From Pararhodobacter sp. (GTDB lineage: Bacteria; Pseudomonadota; Alphaproteobacteria; Rhodobacterales; Rhodobacteraceae): a DNA stretch of 64,000 nucleotides. The notes beneath the pieces are model-generated. The model made no database searches. It was not told the origin of the DNA and was given only the letters and a program-made list of their open reading frames with translations. Position 1 is the first letter of the stretch. Every line of letters starts with the position of its first letter. The stretch covers positions 1 through 64,000 of the forward strand of contig JAFIEK010000019.1 in NCBI GenBank assembly GCA_020832545.1, read 5' to 3'. Position numbers and translations under genes: made by a program. Shown here piece after piece: positions 18,272 to 27,020 of this stretch.

Positions 18272-18651
18272 TCACCCTCGGCCCCGCCCGCCCACGCCGC
18301 CGGATGAGCCTGACCCCGATGATCGATGTGGTGTTTCTGCTTCTGATTTTCTTTATGCTGGCTGCGCGCTTTGGTCAGGACGGGGTATTGGTGTTGTCAG
18401 GTGGCGCAGGCGGCGGACAGAGCTGGTCCGGCCCGCCCCGACTGGTTGATTTCGCGCCCGCGGGCCTTTGGCTGAACGGCAACCCCATGCACACCGATGC
18501 GCTGCCTGATGCCCTGCTGCCCCTGATGCAGAACCCCGATGACCCCGTCATCCTGCGCCCGCGTGACGGGGCGAGCCTGCAAGACCTGAGCGACCTGTCC
18601 GAGCGCCTGCAAGCGGCTGGTCTGACCCGCCTCATTCTGGTGGAGCCGTAG
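18268..18651 (+). CDS. exbD: ExbD-type subunit, first copy
   Basis: The 127-residue protein has a short basic N-terminus, a single helix beginning with the conserved aspartate-containing LTPMIDVVFLLLIFFM, and a periplasmic domain. The aspartate is the proton carrier of the family. The operon has two consecutive ExbD genes, which suggests a heteromeric ExbD dimer. Confidence 0.9.
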   Translation: MITLGPARPRRRMSLTPMIDVVFLLLIFFMLAARFGQDGVLVLSGGAGGGQSWSGPPRLVDFAPAGLWLNGNPMHTDALPDALLPLMQNPDDPVILRPRDGASLQDLSDLSERLQAAGLTRLILVEP

Positions 18652-18652
18652 C

Positions 18653-19042
18653 ATGGAGTTCCAGCCGCCCCGCCCCCGCCCCCGCCCCCGTCGCGAGACT
18701 ATCCTGCCGATGATCAACGTGGTTTTTCTGCTCCTGATCTTTTTCCTGATGACCGCGCAGATTGCCCCCGCCCCCCCGTTTGACCTGACACTTCCTGAAT
18801 CCGGGGCCGAACCCGGCGATCTACCTGCCCGCACCCTTTGGCTTAGCGCCGACGGGACACTGGCCCATGACGAGTTGCGCGGCGATGCGGCGCTGGCAAT
18901 GCTGGCCGAAGGCGAAGGGCCGGTTCTGATCCGCGCCGATTCAGCAGTGGCCGCGGCCGATCTGGCGCAGCTGATGACGCGACTGTCAGCGCTTGGGGTC
19001 AGCGATCTGCGGCTGGCCACGCTGTCGCGGGGAGCGCCATGA
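18653..19042 (+). CDS. ExbD-type subunit, second copy with Asn in place of the channel Asp
   Basis: The 129-residue paralogue has ILPMINVVFLLLIFFLM. The position of the proton-carrying aspartate (PMID in the first copy) is asparagine (PMIN) here. The rest of the single-helix plus periplasmic layout is kept, and the N-terminus is a Pro-Arg repeat. With the first copy it may form a mixed dimer in which only one chain carries protons. The gene starts two bases after the previous stop and overlaps tonB by four. Confidence 0.88.
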   Translation: MEFQPPRPRPRPRRETILPMINVVFLLLIFFLMTAQIAPAPPFDLTLPESGAEPGDLPARTLWLSADGTLAHDELRGDAALAMLAEGEGPVLIRADSAVAAADLAQLMTRLSALGVSDLRLATLSRGAP

Positions 19043-20061
19043 AACCATTGATCGAAATCGCTCCGTTTCTGGCCCTGGCCGTCGCCGTGCATGTCGCAGC
19101 CTTTGCGCTGGTCGCGCAAGGCGGCGTCAGCGCCGGGGGCGATGGCGGGGACGGGCAGATCACGCTGGAAGGCGGCGATCCGGGGCTGCGCGGTATGATC
19201 GCAGACTGGGAGCGCCCGCCCGAGATGGCAGCGCCGCCCGCCGTCACCCAGCCGCACACGCCCTCAGACACCCTGCCCCAGCCGCAAGCCCAGACCGCAC
19301 CGGAATTGCCCGCCCTTTCCGCGATGGCGCATCCGTCGCGCATAGCCGACGAGACACCGGACAGCACCCCGCCGACACCGCCTGTCACTGTCATGCCTGC
19401 ACCCGCACCTACCGCCGAGATGCCGGAAACCACCGATCCGCTGCCGCCGCAAATGGCTTCCCTCGCCGCGCCTGCGCTCGCCGGGCTGTTCGAACGCACT
19501 GACCCAGCCAGTGAACCGGTGCCCGCCGCCCGCGCAGAAGCAACCCTGCCCGATACCTCCGCACCACCGCCTTTGCCACGGGCCGATGCGCCCCTGCGTT
19601 CCCCCCATCCCCCCGCGCGTCCGCAGCCGCAACCCCGGCGCGAGGCGCAGACCACGCGCGCCACGCCGCCTACCGCCGCGGCACCCGCCGCCCCGCCCGC
19701 GCAACGGGCTGCGGGCACTGGCAGCCAGGGGCATGAGGGGCAGGCCGGTCAGGCACGCGAAACCAGCCGTGCGCAAGTTGATACCGGTGGGCTGGTTGCC
19801 CAATGGGGCGGCGCGATCCGGTCCGCCGTGCAGCGCCAGCAACGCCATCCCGCCGGGATGCGCAGCGGGGGCGTGGTGCATCTGCGTCTTGACGTGCACA
19901 GCGACGGGCGGTTGCTGGCGGTGGCGATGCACCAAAGCTCAGGCCACGCCGCGCTTGATCAGGCCGCAGTCGAGGCTGTGCGCCGCGCCCGCCTGCCCGC
20001 CGCTCCGCAGGGGTTGAGTGGCAGTTACCAGTTTAACCTTCCGGTGCGCTTTCGCGGCTGA
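19039..20061 (+). CDS. tonB: TonB energy-transducing protein
   Basis: The 340-residue protein has one N-terminal membrane helix (about residues 6-26), a long Pro- and Ala-rich periplasmic linker, and a C-terminal TonB domain with MRSGGVVHLRLDVHSDGRLL and the ending YQFNLPVRFRG. It spans the periplasm to the TonB box of receptors. As the last gene of the riboswitch operon it is probably dedicated to corrinoid uptake. Confidence 0.9.
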   Translation: MKPLIEIAPFLALAVAVHVAAFALVAQGGVSAGGDGGDGQITLEGGDPGLRGMIADWERPPEMAAPPAVTQPHTPSDTLPQPQAQTAPELPALSAMAHPSRIADETPDSTPPTPPVTVMPAPAPTAEMPETTDPLPPQMASLAAPALAGLFERTDPASEPVPAARAEATLPDTSAPPPLPRADAPLRSPHPPARPQPQPRREAQTTRATPPTAAAPAAPPAQRAAGTGSQGHEGQAGQARETSRAQVDTGGLVAQWGGAIRSAVQRQQRHPAGMRSGGVVHLRLDVHSDGRLLAVAMHQSSGHAALDQAAVEAVRRARLPAAPQGLSGSYQFNLPVRFRG

Positions 20062-20186
20062 ACACTCGATTGCCGGCCTGAACCGTTTTTGTTTCCTCCA
20101 CGCGCAGCACAAATCGCAAATTATCCAAAATGGTCCGGTCGCCACACCAGATCATACTGTGAAAGCAATGATTTCCGGCAACTACT

Positions 20187-20293
20187 GGAACAGTTGTTGC
20201 GATACGGGCGTAGCTTTGTTAGCCTCCGAGCGCGAACATGACGATGCATTCACTGTTGTGTTACGCGCAATGATTGGTAAGTAAATCTTACCA
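20187..20293 (+). promoter_or_regulatory. Promoter region and palindromic operator before the TRAP operon
   Basis: The 254-base gap after tonB holds a sigma-70-like pair (TTGTTG at 20194, 17 bases, TGTTAG at 20217). It also holds an overlapping GGAAC-N17-CGTA element starting at 20187. A perfect 7-bp inverted repeat, TGGTAAG-TAAAT-CTTACCA, at 20275-20293 lies 22 bases before the dctP start codon. The TGGT...ACCA form fits a GntR-type repressor site. Inference; no regulator gene is adjacent. Confidence 0.45.
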
Positions 20294-20315
20294 CAATCCT
20301 TTGGGGAGGAATCAA

Positions 20316-21395
20316 ATGCCTAAAAAAACATCCTTGCTGCTTGGCACCGCCGCAGCAATCGGCGCCCTGTCGCTCATTGCCACGGCTGCCCATGCACAAG
20401 AGCGCGTGCGCTGGCAAGTGCCGATGAGCTTTGCATCAACATTGACCGCTCTGGGCGACACCATGCCTTGGGTTGCCGATCAGTTGCGCGCCGTATCCGG
20501 CGGCAATATCGACCTGCGCGTGGCAGAGCCCGGCGCGGTGATCCCGGCGCTGTCGATCTTTGAAAACGTGTCCGAAGGCAATGTCGATGCCGGTTATAGC
20601 TGGATGGGCTATGAGTGGGGCACCGTGCCGGCTTCGGCACTGTTCGGCGCAACACCCTTCGGCCTCGAGTCGGTAGAGTTCGTTGCCTGGATGACCCACC
20701 ACGGCGGCCAGGAACTGCTGGAAGAGCTGTTCCACGCCTATAACGTGCATCCGATCCTGTGCGGCACCATCAGCCCGGAAACCGCTGGCTGGTTCCGCAA
20801 CGAGGTTCCGACAGTCGAAGACCTGCAGGGCCTGCGTTTCCGCGCGGCCGGTGTCGGCGGCGAGATCTTCCAGGAATTCGGTATGTCCGTGACCTTGCTG
20901 CCGGGCGGCGAACTCTATCAAGCCCTTGAAACCGGCACGCTGGACGCCACCGAGTTCTCGCTGCCAACCGTGGATGAGCAGCTGGGCTTCTATCAGGTCG
21001 CACCCTACCTCTATCTGCCGGGCTGGCACCAGCCGTCGACCAACCAGTTCCTCTACATCAACCTTGATGTCTGGAACGGTCTTGAAGAGCAGACCCAGGC
21101 AATGCTGAACATGGCCTGCATGGCTGGCAACGCCTATGCCATCGGTCGCGCCGAGGCCCTTCAAGGTGCAGCTATGGCCCGCTTTGACGAGCGTGGCACC
21201 AATATCCGCACCTACAGCGACGAGCAGATCGCTGCTTTCCGCGAAGCGTCGGATGTGGTGATGGCGCGCTGGTCGGAGCAGGACGAGATGTTTGGCCGGG
21301 TCTACAGCTCGATGATGGAATTCCAGGCCGAACTGCGCCCGTGGAAGGAAATGGGCTACCTGCCCCGCGACTGGCAGACCCGTATCGGCGAGTGA
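20316..21395 (+). CDS. TRAP transporter substrate-binding protein (DctP / TakP-like)
   Basis: The 359-residue periplasmic protein has a signal peptide ending AHAQ and a strong ribosome site (GGGGAGGAA). Segments such as PGGELYQALETGTLDATEF and FYQVAPYLYLPGWHQPS closely resemble the TakP 2-oxo-acid binding group of TRAP proteins. Two cysteines (HPILCGT and MACMAG) could form a disulfide. Ligand most likely a small organic acid; the exact one is unknown. Confidence 0.88.
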   Translation: MPKKTSLLLGTAAAIGALSLIATAAHAQERVRWQVPMSFASTLTALGDTMPWVADQLRAVSGGNIDLRVAEPGAVIPALSIFENVSEGNVDAGYSWMGYEWGTVPASALFGATPFGLESVEFVAWMTHHGGQELLEELFHAYNVHPILCGTISPETAGWFRNEVPTVEDLQGLRFRAAGVGGEIFQEFGMSVTLLPGGELYQALETGTLDATEFSLPTVDEQLGFYQVAPYLYLPGWHQPSTNQFLYINLDVWNGLEEQTQAMLNMACMAGNAYAIGRAEALQGAAMARFDERGTNIRTYSDEQIAAFREASDVVMARWSEQDEMFGRVYSSMMEFQAELRPWKEMGYLPRDWQTRIGE

Positions 21396-21569
21396 TGCAG
21401 TCCTGACACCAGGAAAGGGGCCGTGCCGGGTATCGGCGCGGCCTCGACCACAAAAACGAGCACCGTTGCTGACCCCTCAAGGGTGCGGCACACAGACCGG
21501 ATCAAGGGCTTAACTGTCTTGCTTGACGGTAGCGGTGTGACAGGCTGACGAATTGGGGGCGAAAGCGTC

Positions 21570-22181
21570 ATGGCGGCACCGAAAACCGATTTCGAACTGG
21601 ATCTGGACAAGGTCGAGGATGCCGGCGCGCGCAGCCATGCGCTGGATTTTCCGCGCACCTTTGTTTCCGACGTGCTGGAAAAGTTCCTGGGGCTGATTTC
21701 CGGTGTCGTCAACTGGTTGTGGTTCACACTGGTGCTGATCATCGTCGCCAATGTGGTCATGCGCTATCTGTTCAACGTCAATTACATCTGGATCGAAGAG
21801 GTTCAGTGGCATATCTACGCCGTCGGCTTCATGCTGGGGATCGGCTATGCGATCATGCACGACAGCCATGTCAGGGTTGATGTTCTGGCCGCGGGCTTTC
21901 GCAAACGCACCCGCGCATGGATCGAGTTGTTCTGCATCGTATTCATCATATTCCCGCTGGTCTGGATCATCATCAGCTATGCCATTCCCTTCGTGGAAGC
22001 CTCATATCAGCGTGGCGAGCGGTCCTCAGCCCCAGGCGGGCTGGGCAACCGTTGGGCGATCAAGGCAATGATCATCGTGGCGTTCAGCTATATCGGGCTT
22101 GCAGCGTTGGCACGCTTGCTGCGGGTCAGCGCTTTCCTCTTCAGCTTCCCGCGCCCGATCCTCCGCAACGGCAGCAACTGA
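21570..22181 (+). CDS. TRAP transporter small membrane subunit (DctQ)
   Basis: The 203-residue protein has an unusual charged N-terminal extension of about 40 residues, then four helices with the DctQ signature IEEVQWHIYAVGFMLGIGYA. It pairs with the DctM subunit. The 174-base gap before it contains an imperfect GC-rich hairpin (about 21418-21449), a plausible site of differential mRNA stability between the binding protein and the membrane subunits. Confidence 0.88.
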   Translation: MAAPKTDFELDLDKVEDAGARSHALDFPRTFVSDVLEKFLGLISGVVNWLWFTLVLIIVANVVMRYLFNVNYIWIEEVQWHIYAVGFMLGIGYAIMHDSHVRVDVLAAGFRKRTRAWIELFCIVFIIFPLVWIIISYAIPFVEASYQRGERSSAPGGLGNRWAIKAMIIVAFSYIGLAALARLLRVSAFLFSFPRPILRNGSN

Positions 22182-22251
22182 AACCTCAACCGGAACAAGA
22201 CAGCCCACCGGCCGCGCCCCGCAGGGCTGCGCATAAGGGGACAAGGAACAA

Positions 22252-23610
22252 ATGCTGGAAACCAATGAAATTCTGGTGATAGCGATGCTCGTGTCGTTCA
22301 TCGCGCTCATCTTCACCGGCATTCCGGTGGCATGGGCGCTGGCCGGCATCTCCGTCGCCTTCAGCTTCATCGCGATCTACGGGTTCGAGATGTTCAACTG
22401 GGATACGTATTTCCTGACGGACATGCGTATCTTCGGTATTTTCGTCCAGCGGATCTGGGGCCAGATGTCGAACTGGATTCTGGTGGCGCTGCCCATGTTC
22501 ATCTTCATGGGGCTGATGCTGGAACGCTCAGGCGTCACCGAGAAGCTGATGGCGAACTTCATTCAGCTGTTTGGCCGGTTCCGGGGCGGGCTGGCGCTGG
22601 GGGTTGTGCTGATCGGGATCTTGCTGGCGGCCTCCACCGGTATTGTCGGGGCGTCGGTGGTTCTGCTGGCGCTTTTGTCGATGCCGATCATGTTGCGGCA
22701 AGGCTATAACAAGGGCTTTGCCTCGGGCGTGGTGGCCTCGGCAGGGACGCTGGGGATCCTGATTCCGCCATCGATCATGCTGATCATCATGGCCGATCAG
22801 ATGTCGGTTTCGGTGGGTAATCTGTTTATGGGCGCGCTGATCCCGGGGCTGATGCTGGGCGGGTTCTATATCGCCTACATCCTGATCGCAGCGACCATCT
22901 TCAAGAACCTTGCCCCTGCGCCCACTGGCCTGCCGCCGGTTACGGCAAGGCTGGTCTTCGATACCTTGCTGGCGGTTGTGCCGCCTATTCTGCTGATCTT
23001 TGCGGTTCTCGGCTCCATCTTTTTCGGCTTTGCCACGCCGACCGAAGCCTCAGGCGTGGGGGCTTTTGGCGCCACGCTTCTGGCGGCGGCCAATGGCAGG
23101 CTCAGTTGGGCCGTGCTGAAAGAGGTCGGGGTAAAGACCACCCTGACCACCGCATTCATTTTTGGCATTTTCCTCGGTGCGACGATGTTTGCAGTGGTCA
23201 TGCGCCAGCTGGGCGGGGATGAGTTCATCAGCCAGTCGCTGCAAAGCCTGCCCTTCGGCCCCTCAGGTGTGGTGCTGACCATTCTGCTGATCGCCTTCAT
23301 GGCCGGGTTCTTTCTGGACTGGCTGGAAATCTCGCTGATCATGCTGCCGCTGGTCTCGCCGGTGGTGGTGGCGCTGGGTTTTGATCAGATCTGGTTCATC
23401 GTTCTGTTCGCGGTGACGTTGCAAACCTCGTTCCTGACACCGCCGGTGGGGTTCTCGCTGTTCTATCTGAAAGGGGTCGCCCCACGCGAAGTCACCATTG
23501 TTGATATCTACAAGGGGGTTATTCCCTTTGTGTTGCTGCAGGTTCTGGCGGTGATCATGGTGTTCATGATGCCCCAACTCGTGCTTTGGCTGCCGTCCCG
23601 GATGCTCTAG
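22252..23610 (+). CDS. TRAP transporter large membrane subunit (DctM)
   Basis: The 452-residue DctM-family permease has about 12 helices and the signatures ASTGIVGASVVLLALLSMP, GTLGILIPPSIMLI and FATPTEASGVGAFGA. It forms the sodium-coupled transport channel with DctQ. An AAGGAA ribosome site precedes the ATG. Confidence 0.93.
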   Translation: MLETNEILVIAMLVSFIALIFTGIPVAWALAGISVAFSFIAIYGFEMFNWDTYFLTDMRIFGIFVQRIWGQMSNWILVALPMFIFMGLMLERSGVTEKLMANFIQLFGRFRGGLALGVVLIGILLAASTGIVGASVVLLALLSMPIMLRQGYNKGFASGVVASAGTLGILIPPSIMLIIMADQMSVSVGNLFMGALIPGLMLGGFYIAYILIAATIFKNLAPAPTGLPPVTARLVFDTLLAVVPPILLIFAVLGSIFFGFATPTEASGVGAFGATLLAAANGRLSWAVLKEVGVKTTLTTAFIFGIFLGATMFAVVMRQLGGDEFISQSLQSLPFGPSGVVLTILLIAFMAGFFLDWLEISLIMLPLVSPVVVALGFDQIWFIVLFAVTLQTSFLTPPVGFSLFYLKGVAPREVTIVDIYKGVIPFVLLQVLAVIMVFMMPQLVLWLPSRML

Positions 23611-23662
23611 CCACCGCAGAGACGCGCGGGGCGCGACCCACGCCCCGCAACAAGAATGCTCC

Positions 23663-23690
23663 GCGCCCGCCCAATCCGGCGGGCGCTTTT
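23663..23690 (+). terminator. Intrinsic terminator of the TRAP operon
   Basis: A perfect 9-bp stem, GCGCCCGCC / GGCGGGCGC, with a 6-base loop is followed by TTTT. It lies 52 bases after the dctM stop. Confidence 0.85.
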
Positions 23691-23703
23691 CATTCGCCGG
23701 CGG

Positions 23704-23793
23704 TCAGGACAGACTGAGGGCCAGCGCCAGGGCCAGCGCGACGGCATATAGCGTCAGAGCAAGGGCAAGAATGCGGGCAAGGGCAGGTCGCAT
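23704..23793 (-). CDS. Possible 29-residue hydrophobic peptide
   Basis: A short frame begins with an ATG three bases after the stop of the flavocytochrome gene and encodes a leucine/alanine-rich single helix (MRPALARILALALTLYAV...). The position suggests translational coupling and a small subunit of the reductase. Low sequence complexity means it could also be chance. Confidence 0.35.
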   Translation of the reverse strand: MRPALARILALALTLYAVALALALALSLS

Positions 23794-23796
23794 GGG

Positions 23797-25167
23797 CTAT
23801 ACCAGTTCAAAGATTTCATAGTCGATCCGATGCGTGGGCACGCCCAGCGCGCCCAATGCCTTGCGAACCGCCTCAGTCATCGGGGCCGGGCCGCACAGCA
23901 TATGCGGCCAGTCACGCGACTGGCCGGGCAAGTGACGCGCCAGCATGTCCTTGTCGATGCGGCCGCTTTCACCGCGCCAGTCGTCGGGGGGATCGTCAAG
24001 GACATGGATCAGCGTCAGGTCGATCTTGTGGCGCATCGCATCAAGCTCTTCACGAAAGCTCACGCTCTCCCAATCCGGGTTGGCATAGAACAGGATGACC
24101 GGTCGCGGATCCTCGCGCGCAACCAGCGCGTGCAGATTCGACAGGATCGGCGTGATCCCCACCCCTCCTGCGATCATCACGAACCCTCCGGCCTGCGGCA
24201 CGTGGTCTACTGAAAAGGCGCCATAGGGGCCATCGACATGGGCAATCGCGCCCGGTTCGGTCTTGATCAGCGCTGCCGTGTCATCGCCCAGCGGCTTGAT
24301 CGAGAACACAAGGTTTGGCCCGTGTTCAGGCGCGTTGGAAATGGTGAACGGGTGTTCCTTCAGCACGAACGGCGAGTGACCAATGCTCAACCAGGCGAAC
24401 TGGCCGGGCTTCCAGCGTCGCAGCGAAGCCCCCTCGGGCGTCAGTTCCAGCGAATGCACGCCGCCCCGGTGCTCAGTGTTGCGCACCACGCGCCAGGGGT
24501 TGCGCGTCAACTGCCAGGGTCGCCATAGCCGCACCCAGATCAAAAGCCCCAGCCACGCCAGCGTGACACCCGCCCAAAGCCAGCGTTTGTCCGGGTTGGC
24601 GGTGTAATTGCCCACGCCCAGCACATGCAACACCGCAGCCACAAAGCCGATGATCGCCAGCACAAGATGCAGGCCGCGCCACAGCTCGTAGCGCAGGCGC
24701 ACCAGCTTGCGAAACTGAGAAGTGAGGATCAAAAGCACAAAACACCCAAGCGCCACGCGCCCCGAGGTCAGCTCCCACCGCGCGTCCAGAGGATTGAGAA
24801 CGCCCAGCGCCGGTTGATGCCAGATGTAGAGAATGCCAAAATGCGCAAGCATGATCGCCACCGCGCCCCAGCTTAGATACCGGTGAAACAGATAGACGAT
24901 ATCGGCACCAAAGGGCCGGGTCAGCCATTTCAGCCGCCCGGTCAAGGCAAATTGCACCGCCACCAGCGCAAGCGCGGAAAACCCCAGCGCCATCGAAAAA
25001 TCCCAGGTGAAAGCACTGCCCAGCGGTCGCCCACCGGTGAACAAAACGGCAAATGGCAACCCGATAAAACCAACACCAAGGCCCAGCAACGCAACAACCT
25101 GCAACCAGAACAGCCCCGCTGAGCGGGCTGCGGGCGGGGCGGCAGCGGGGTCAGAGTTCTGCGACAT
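23797..25167 (-). CDS. Ferric-reductase-like membrane flavocytochrome
   Basis: The protein of about 456 residues has six N-terminal helices with the ferric-reductase transmembrane domain (FHRYLSWGAVAIMLAHFG, LWRGLHLVLAIIGF with histidine heme ligands). An FAD-binding domain with HPFTISNAPE follows, then NAD(P)-binding GGVGITPILS and the C-terminal MLCGPAPMTEAV. It should move electrons from cytoplasmic NAD(P)H across the membrane. Alternative starts lie 15 and 27 bases upstream (ATG and TTG). It is divergent from the oxidase operon, with 124 bases between. Confidence 0.88.
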   Translation of the reverse strand: MSQNSDPAAAPPAARSAGLFWLQVVALLGLGVGFIGLPFAVLFTGGRPLGSAFTWDFSMALGFSALALVAVQFALTGRLKWLTRPFGADIVYLFHRYLSWGAVAIMLAHFGILYIWHQPALGVLNPLDARWELTSGRVALGCFVLLILTSQFRKLVRLRYELWRGLHLVLAIIGFVAAVLHVLGVGNYTANPDKRWLWAGVTLAWLGLLIWVRLWRPWQLTRNPWRVVRNTEHRGGVHSLELTPEGASLRRWKPGQFAWLSIGHSPFVLKEHPFTISNAPEHGPNLVFSIKPLGDDTAALIKTEPGAIAHVDGPYGAFSVDHVPQAGGFVMIAGGVGITPILSNLHALVAREDPRPVILFYANPDWESVSFREELDAMRHKIDLTLIHVLDDPPDDWRGESGRIDKDMLARHLPGQSRDWPHMLCGPAPMTEAVRKALGALGVPTHRIDYEIFELV

Positions 25168-25214
25168 CACCGAAGCAACCATCTGCTTTGCCAAAGGTTC
25201 CCGTCATGGAGCCG

Positions 25215-25239
25215 GGAACCTTTCACGCGCGCAGGCGTT
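25215..25239 (+). promoter_or_regulatory. EcfG-type general stress promoter of the oxidase operon
   Basis: An exact GGAAC-N16-CGTT lies 52 bases before the first ATG of the cytochrome oxidase operon. This is the consensus for the EcfG sigma factor, which is encoded at 39.4 kb. It is the only full match I found outside the stress island. Confidence 0.75.
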
Positions 25240-25291
25240 AACAAAAAGCGCGCTTAACCTTGCCCGTGGCAGCACAGGAGAATGCCCACCC

Positions 25292-26029
25292 ATGGACCCG
25301 GCCACACCCTATTGTGGGCCTGCCCCTGGCCCAGCCACGCTGATGATCGCATGGAACCTGGACCCGACGCTACTTGCCATCCTCGCACTGGCCGGAGGGG
25401 TGGGCTTTGCGGCGTTGCGTCAGGTGCCGGGCCGCAGGGGCGCGTTCGGACTGGGCATGGGGGCGCTGGTGCTGGCATTCGTCTCGCCGCTTTGTGCGCT
25501 GACGGTTGCGCTGTTCTCGGCGCGGGCGGTGCACCATCTGGTGCTGATCGGGCTGGCGGCACCCGCGCTGGCGCTGGCCTTCCCGATGCGGCGCGTACCG
25601 CTGAAAGCGGCATGGGCCAGCTTGGCGGCAGCGCTTCTGGCCTGGCACATCCCGGCGATATACACGGCTGCATGGGACAGCGCCCTGATCTATTGGCTGA
25701 TGCAGGGCGCACTGCTGATCCCGGCATGGGCGTTCTGGAGCGCCGTTTTCACGCGATCTGACGCAGTTCTGGCCCCTTTCAGCCATGCTGCGTTGATTGC
25801 TGGACTTGCGGGACTGATGGGTTTTCTGGGCGCGGTCCTGACCTTCGCGCCGCGCCCGCTCTACCCTGAGCATCTGGCTGGCACTGACGCCTTTGGCCTG
25901 TCGCTGCTGGGTGATCAGCAGCTTTCCGGGCTGATCATGTGGATTCCGGGTATGCTGCCCTTTGCTCTGATGGCCGCCTTGACGCTACTCAAGGGCTGGC
26001 GGCAGGTGCAAAGGGAAGGCACGGTATGA
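25292..26029 (+). CDS. ctaG: Cytochrome c oxidase assembly factor, Caa3-type CtaG
   Basis: The 245-residue polytopic protein has the caa3_CtaG layout: ARAVHHLVLIGLAAPALALA, AWHIPAIYTAAWDSALIYWLMQ and FAPRPLYPEHL, with conserved histidines for copper. It probably helps load copper into the oxidase encoded downstream. An AGGAG lies 11 bases before the ATG. It overlaps the next gene by four bases. Confidence 0.85.
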   Translation: MDPATPYCGPAPGPATLMIAWNLDPTLLAILALAGGVGFAALRQVPGRRGAFGLGMGALVLAFVSPLCALTVALFSARAVHHLVLIGLAAPALALAFPMRRVPLKAAWASLAAALLAWHIPAIYTAAWDSALIYWLMQGALLIPAWAFWSAVFTRSDAVLAPFSHAALIAGLAGLMGFLGAVLTFAPRPLYPEHLAGTDAFGLSLLGDQQLSGLIMWIPGMLPFALMAALTLLKGWRQVQREGTV

Positions 26030-26532
26030 TCGCGATCCTGAAGTTCGTACATATCGCATCGCTCGCGCTGTGGTGTGCCGGGCTGCTGGCGCTGCCGGTT
26101 CTGTTACACCAGTATGGGCGCACTGCAGCGGCCCGCACCCAGACCGGTTTCAGCAGGTTGCGCCATCTGACGCATTTCAGCTATGTCGCTGTGCTCAGCC
26201 CCGCTGCGGTGGTCACCATTGCCGCAGGAACCGGCCTGATCTTCCTGATCGAAGTCGTTGATCCGTGGCTGCTGGCCAAGCTGCTCATGGTGGCGGGGAT
26301 GGCGCTGGTTCATGCCTGGCTTGGCCATCTGACCTCCCGGATCGGCCATGGCGACGGGGGCTATCGCCTGCCGCCACCGCTTCTGGGGTTGGTCTTGGCC
26401 CTGCCTCTGATCGCCACCGTGTTGTGGCTGGTGCTGGCCAAGCCCGATCTGGCACCCTGGCTGGACCGCCTGCCTGCCTTGCTGCGTGAGCCTCAGGACC
26501 GTGAATTGCCGCCCGGCGTGGTGCCGATCTGA
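26026..26532 (+). CDS. CopD-like four-helix membrane protein
   Basis: The 168-residue protein has four hydrophobic helices and histidines in KFVHIASLALWCAGLL and HLTHFSY, resembling CopD or small b-type cytochrome-like membrane proteins. It is coupled by ATGA to ctaG, so a role in copper or heme delivery to the oxidase is likely. Its end overlaps the opposite-strand DUF2231 gene by 40 bases. Confidence 0.75.
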   Translation: MIAILKFVHIASLALWCAGLLALPVLLHQYGRTAAARTQTGFSRLRHLTHFSYVAVLSPAAVVTIAAGTGLIFLIEVVDPWLLAKLLMVAGMALVHAWLGHLTSRIGHGDGGYRLPPPLLGLVLALPLIATVLWLVLAKPDLAPWLDRLPALLREPQDRELPPGVVPI

Positions 26533-27005
26533 TAATCAAAAACGAGCTTGCCCCCATGCCAACCCGTCATCGCCGTCATTCCGGCTGCCACGAAAGACAG
26601 CATCAGCCCCAGCGGCAACACAGCCTCGACCGGGCTGCCGATACGCAGCGCCCAGTTCGCGCCCAAAAGCGACAGCAGCATCACCGCCAGGATGAAATGT
26701 GTCCAACTTGCGCTGCGGTTGCGGATCCCGCGCACGATCAACAGCTCCATCGTGCCGGTAACACCCGCCAGGACCCCCATCAGGAACGCCCCAAAGGAAG
26801 CCCAGCCCGCAGCGAGCGCCCAGAAGGTGTCACCCGTCCACCAAAACAACAGGTCCGCCCCCAGCACGCTGAATGTCAGCGCGATAGGAAACGCCACCAG
26901 CATGGCATGCAGCGGGTGGCCGGCGATGGCGATCTTCGATTCCGTACTGTGCAGCGCGCGCCGTTCCTCGACCGGATCGTTGAGGGGGGTGGAATACTCT
27001 TTCAT
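26493..27005 (-). CDS. DUF2231 family membrane protein
   Basis: The 170-residue protein has four helices starting with the family signature AIAGHPLHAMLVAFPIALTF. It lies inside the oxidase cluster but on the other strand, so it interrupts the operon between the CopD-like gene and subunit II. Upstream, GGAAC-N17-CCTT differs from the EcfG consensus by one -10 base. Related DUF2231 genes often neighbour oxidase or stress genes; function unknown. Confidence 0.82.
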   Translation of the reverse strand: MKEYSTPLNDPVEERRALHSTESKIAIAGHPLHAMLVAFPIALTFSVLGADLLFWWTGDTFWALAAGWASFGAFLMGVLAGVTGTMELLIVRGIRNRSASWTHFILAVMLLSLLGANWALRIGSPVEAVLPLGLMLSFVAAGMTAMTGWHGGKLVFDYQIGTTPGGNSRS

Positions 27006-27020
27006 CAGGGACACTCCGTA

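Noticed and set aside
20187-20212. GGAAC-N17-CGTA before the TRAP operon as another EcfG promoter
   Set aside because: The -10 differs from CGTT, and a sigma-70-like pair overlaps it, so it was not counted among the exact motifs.
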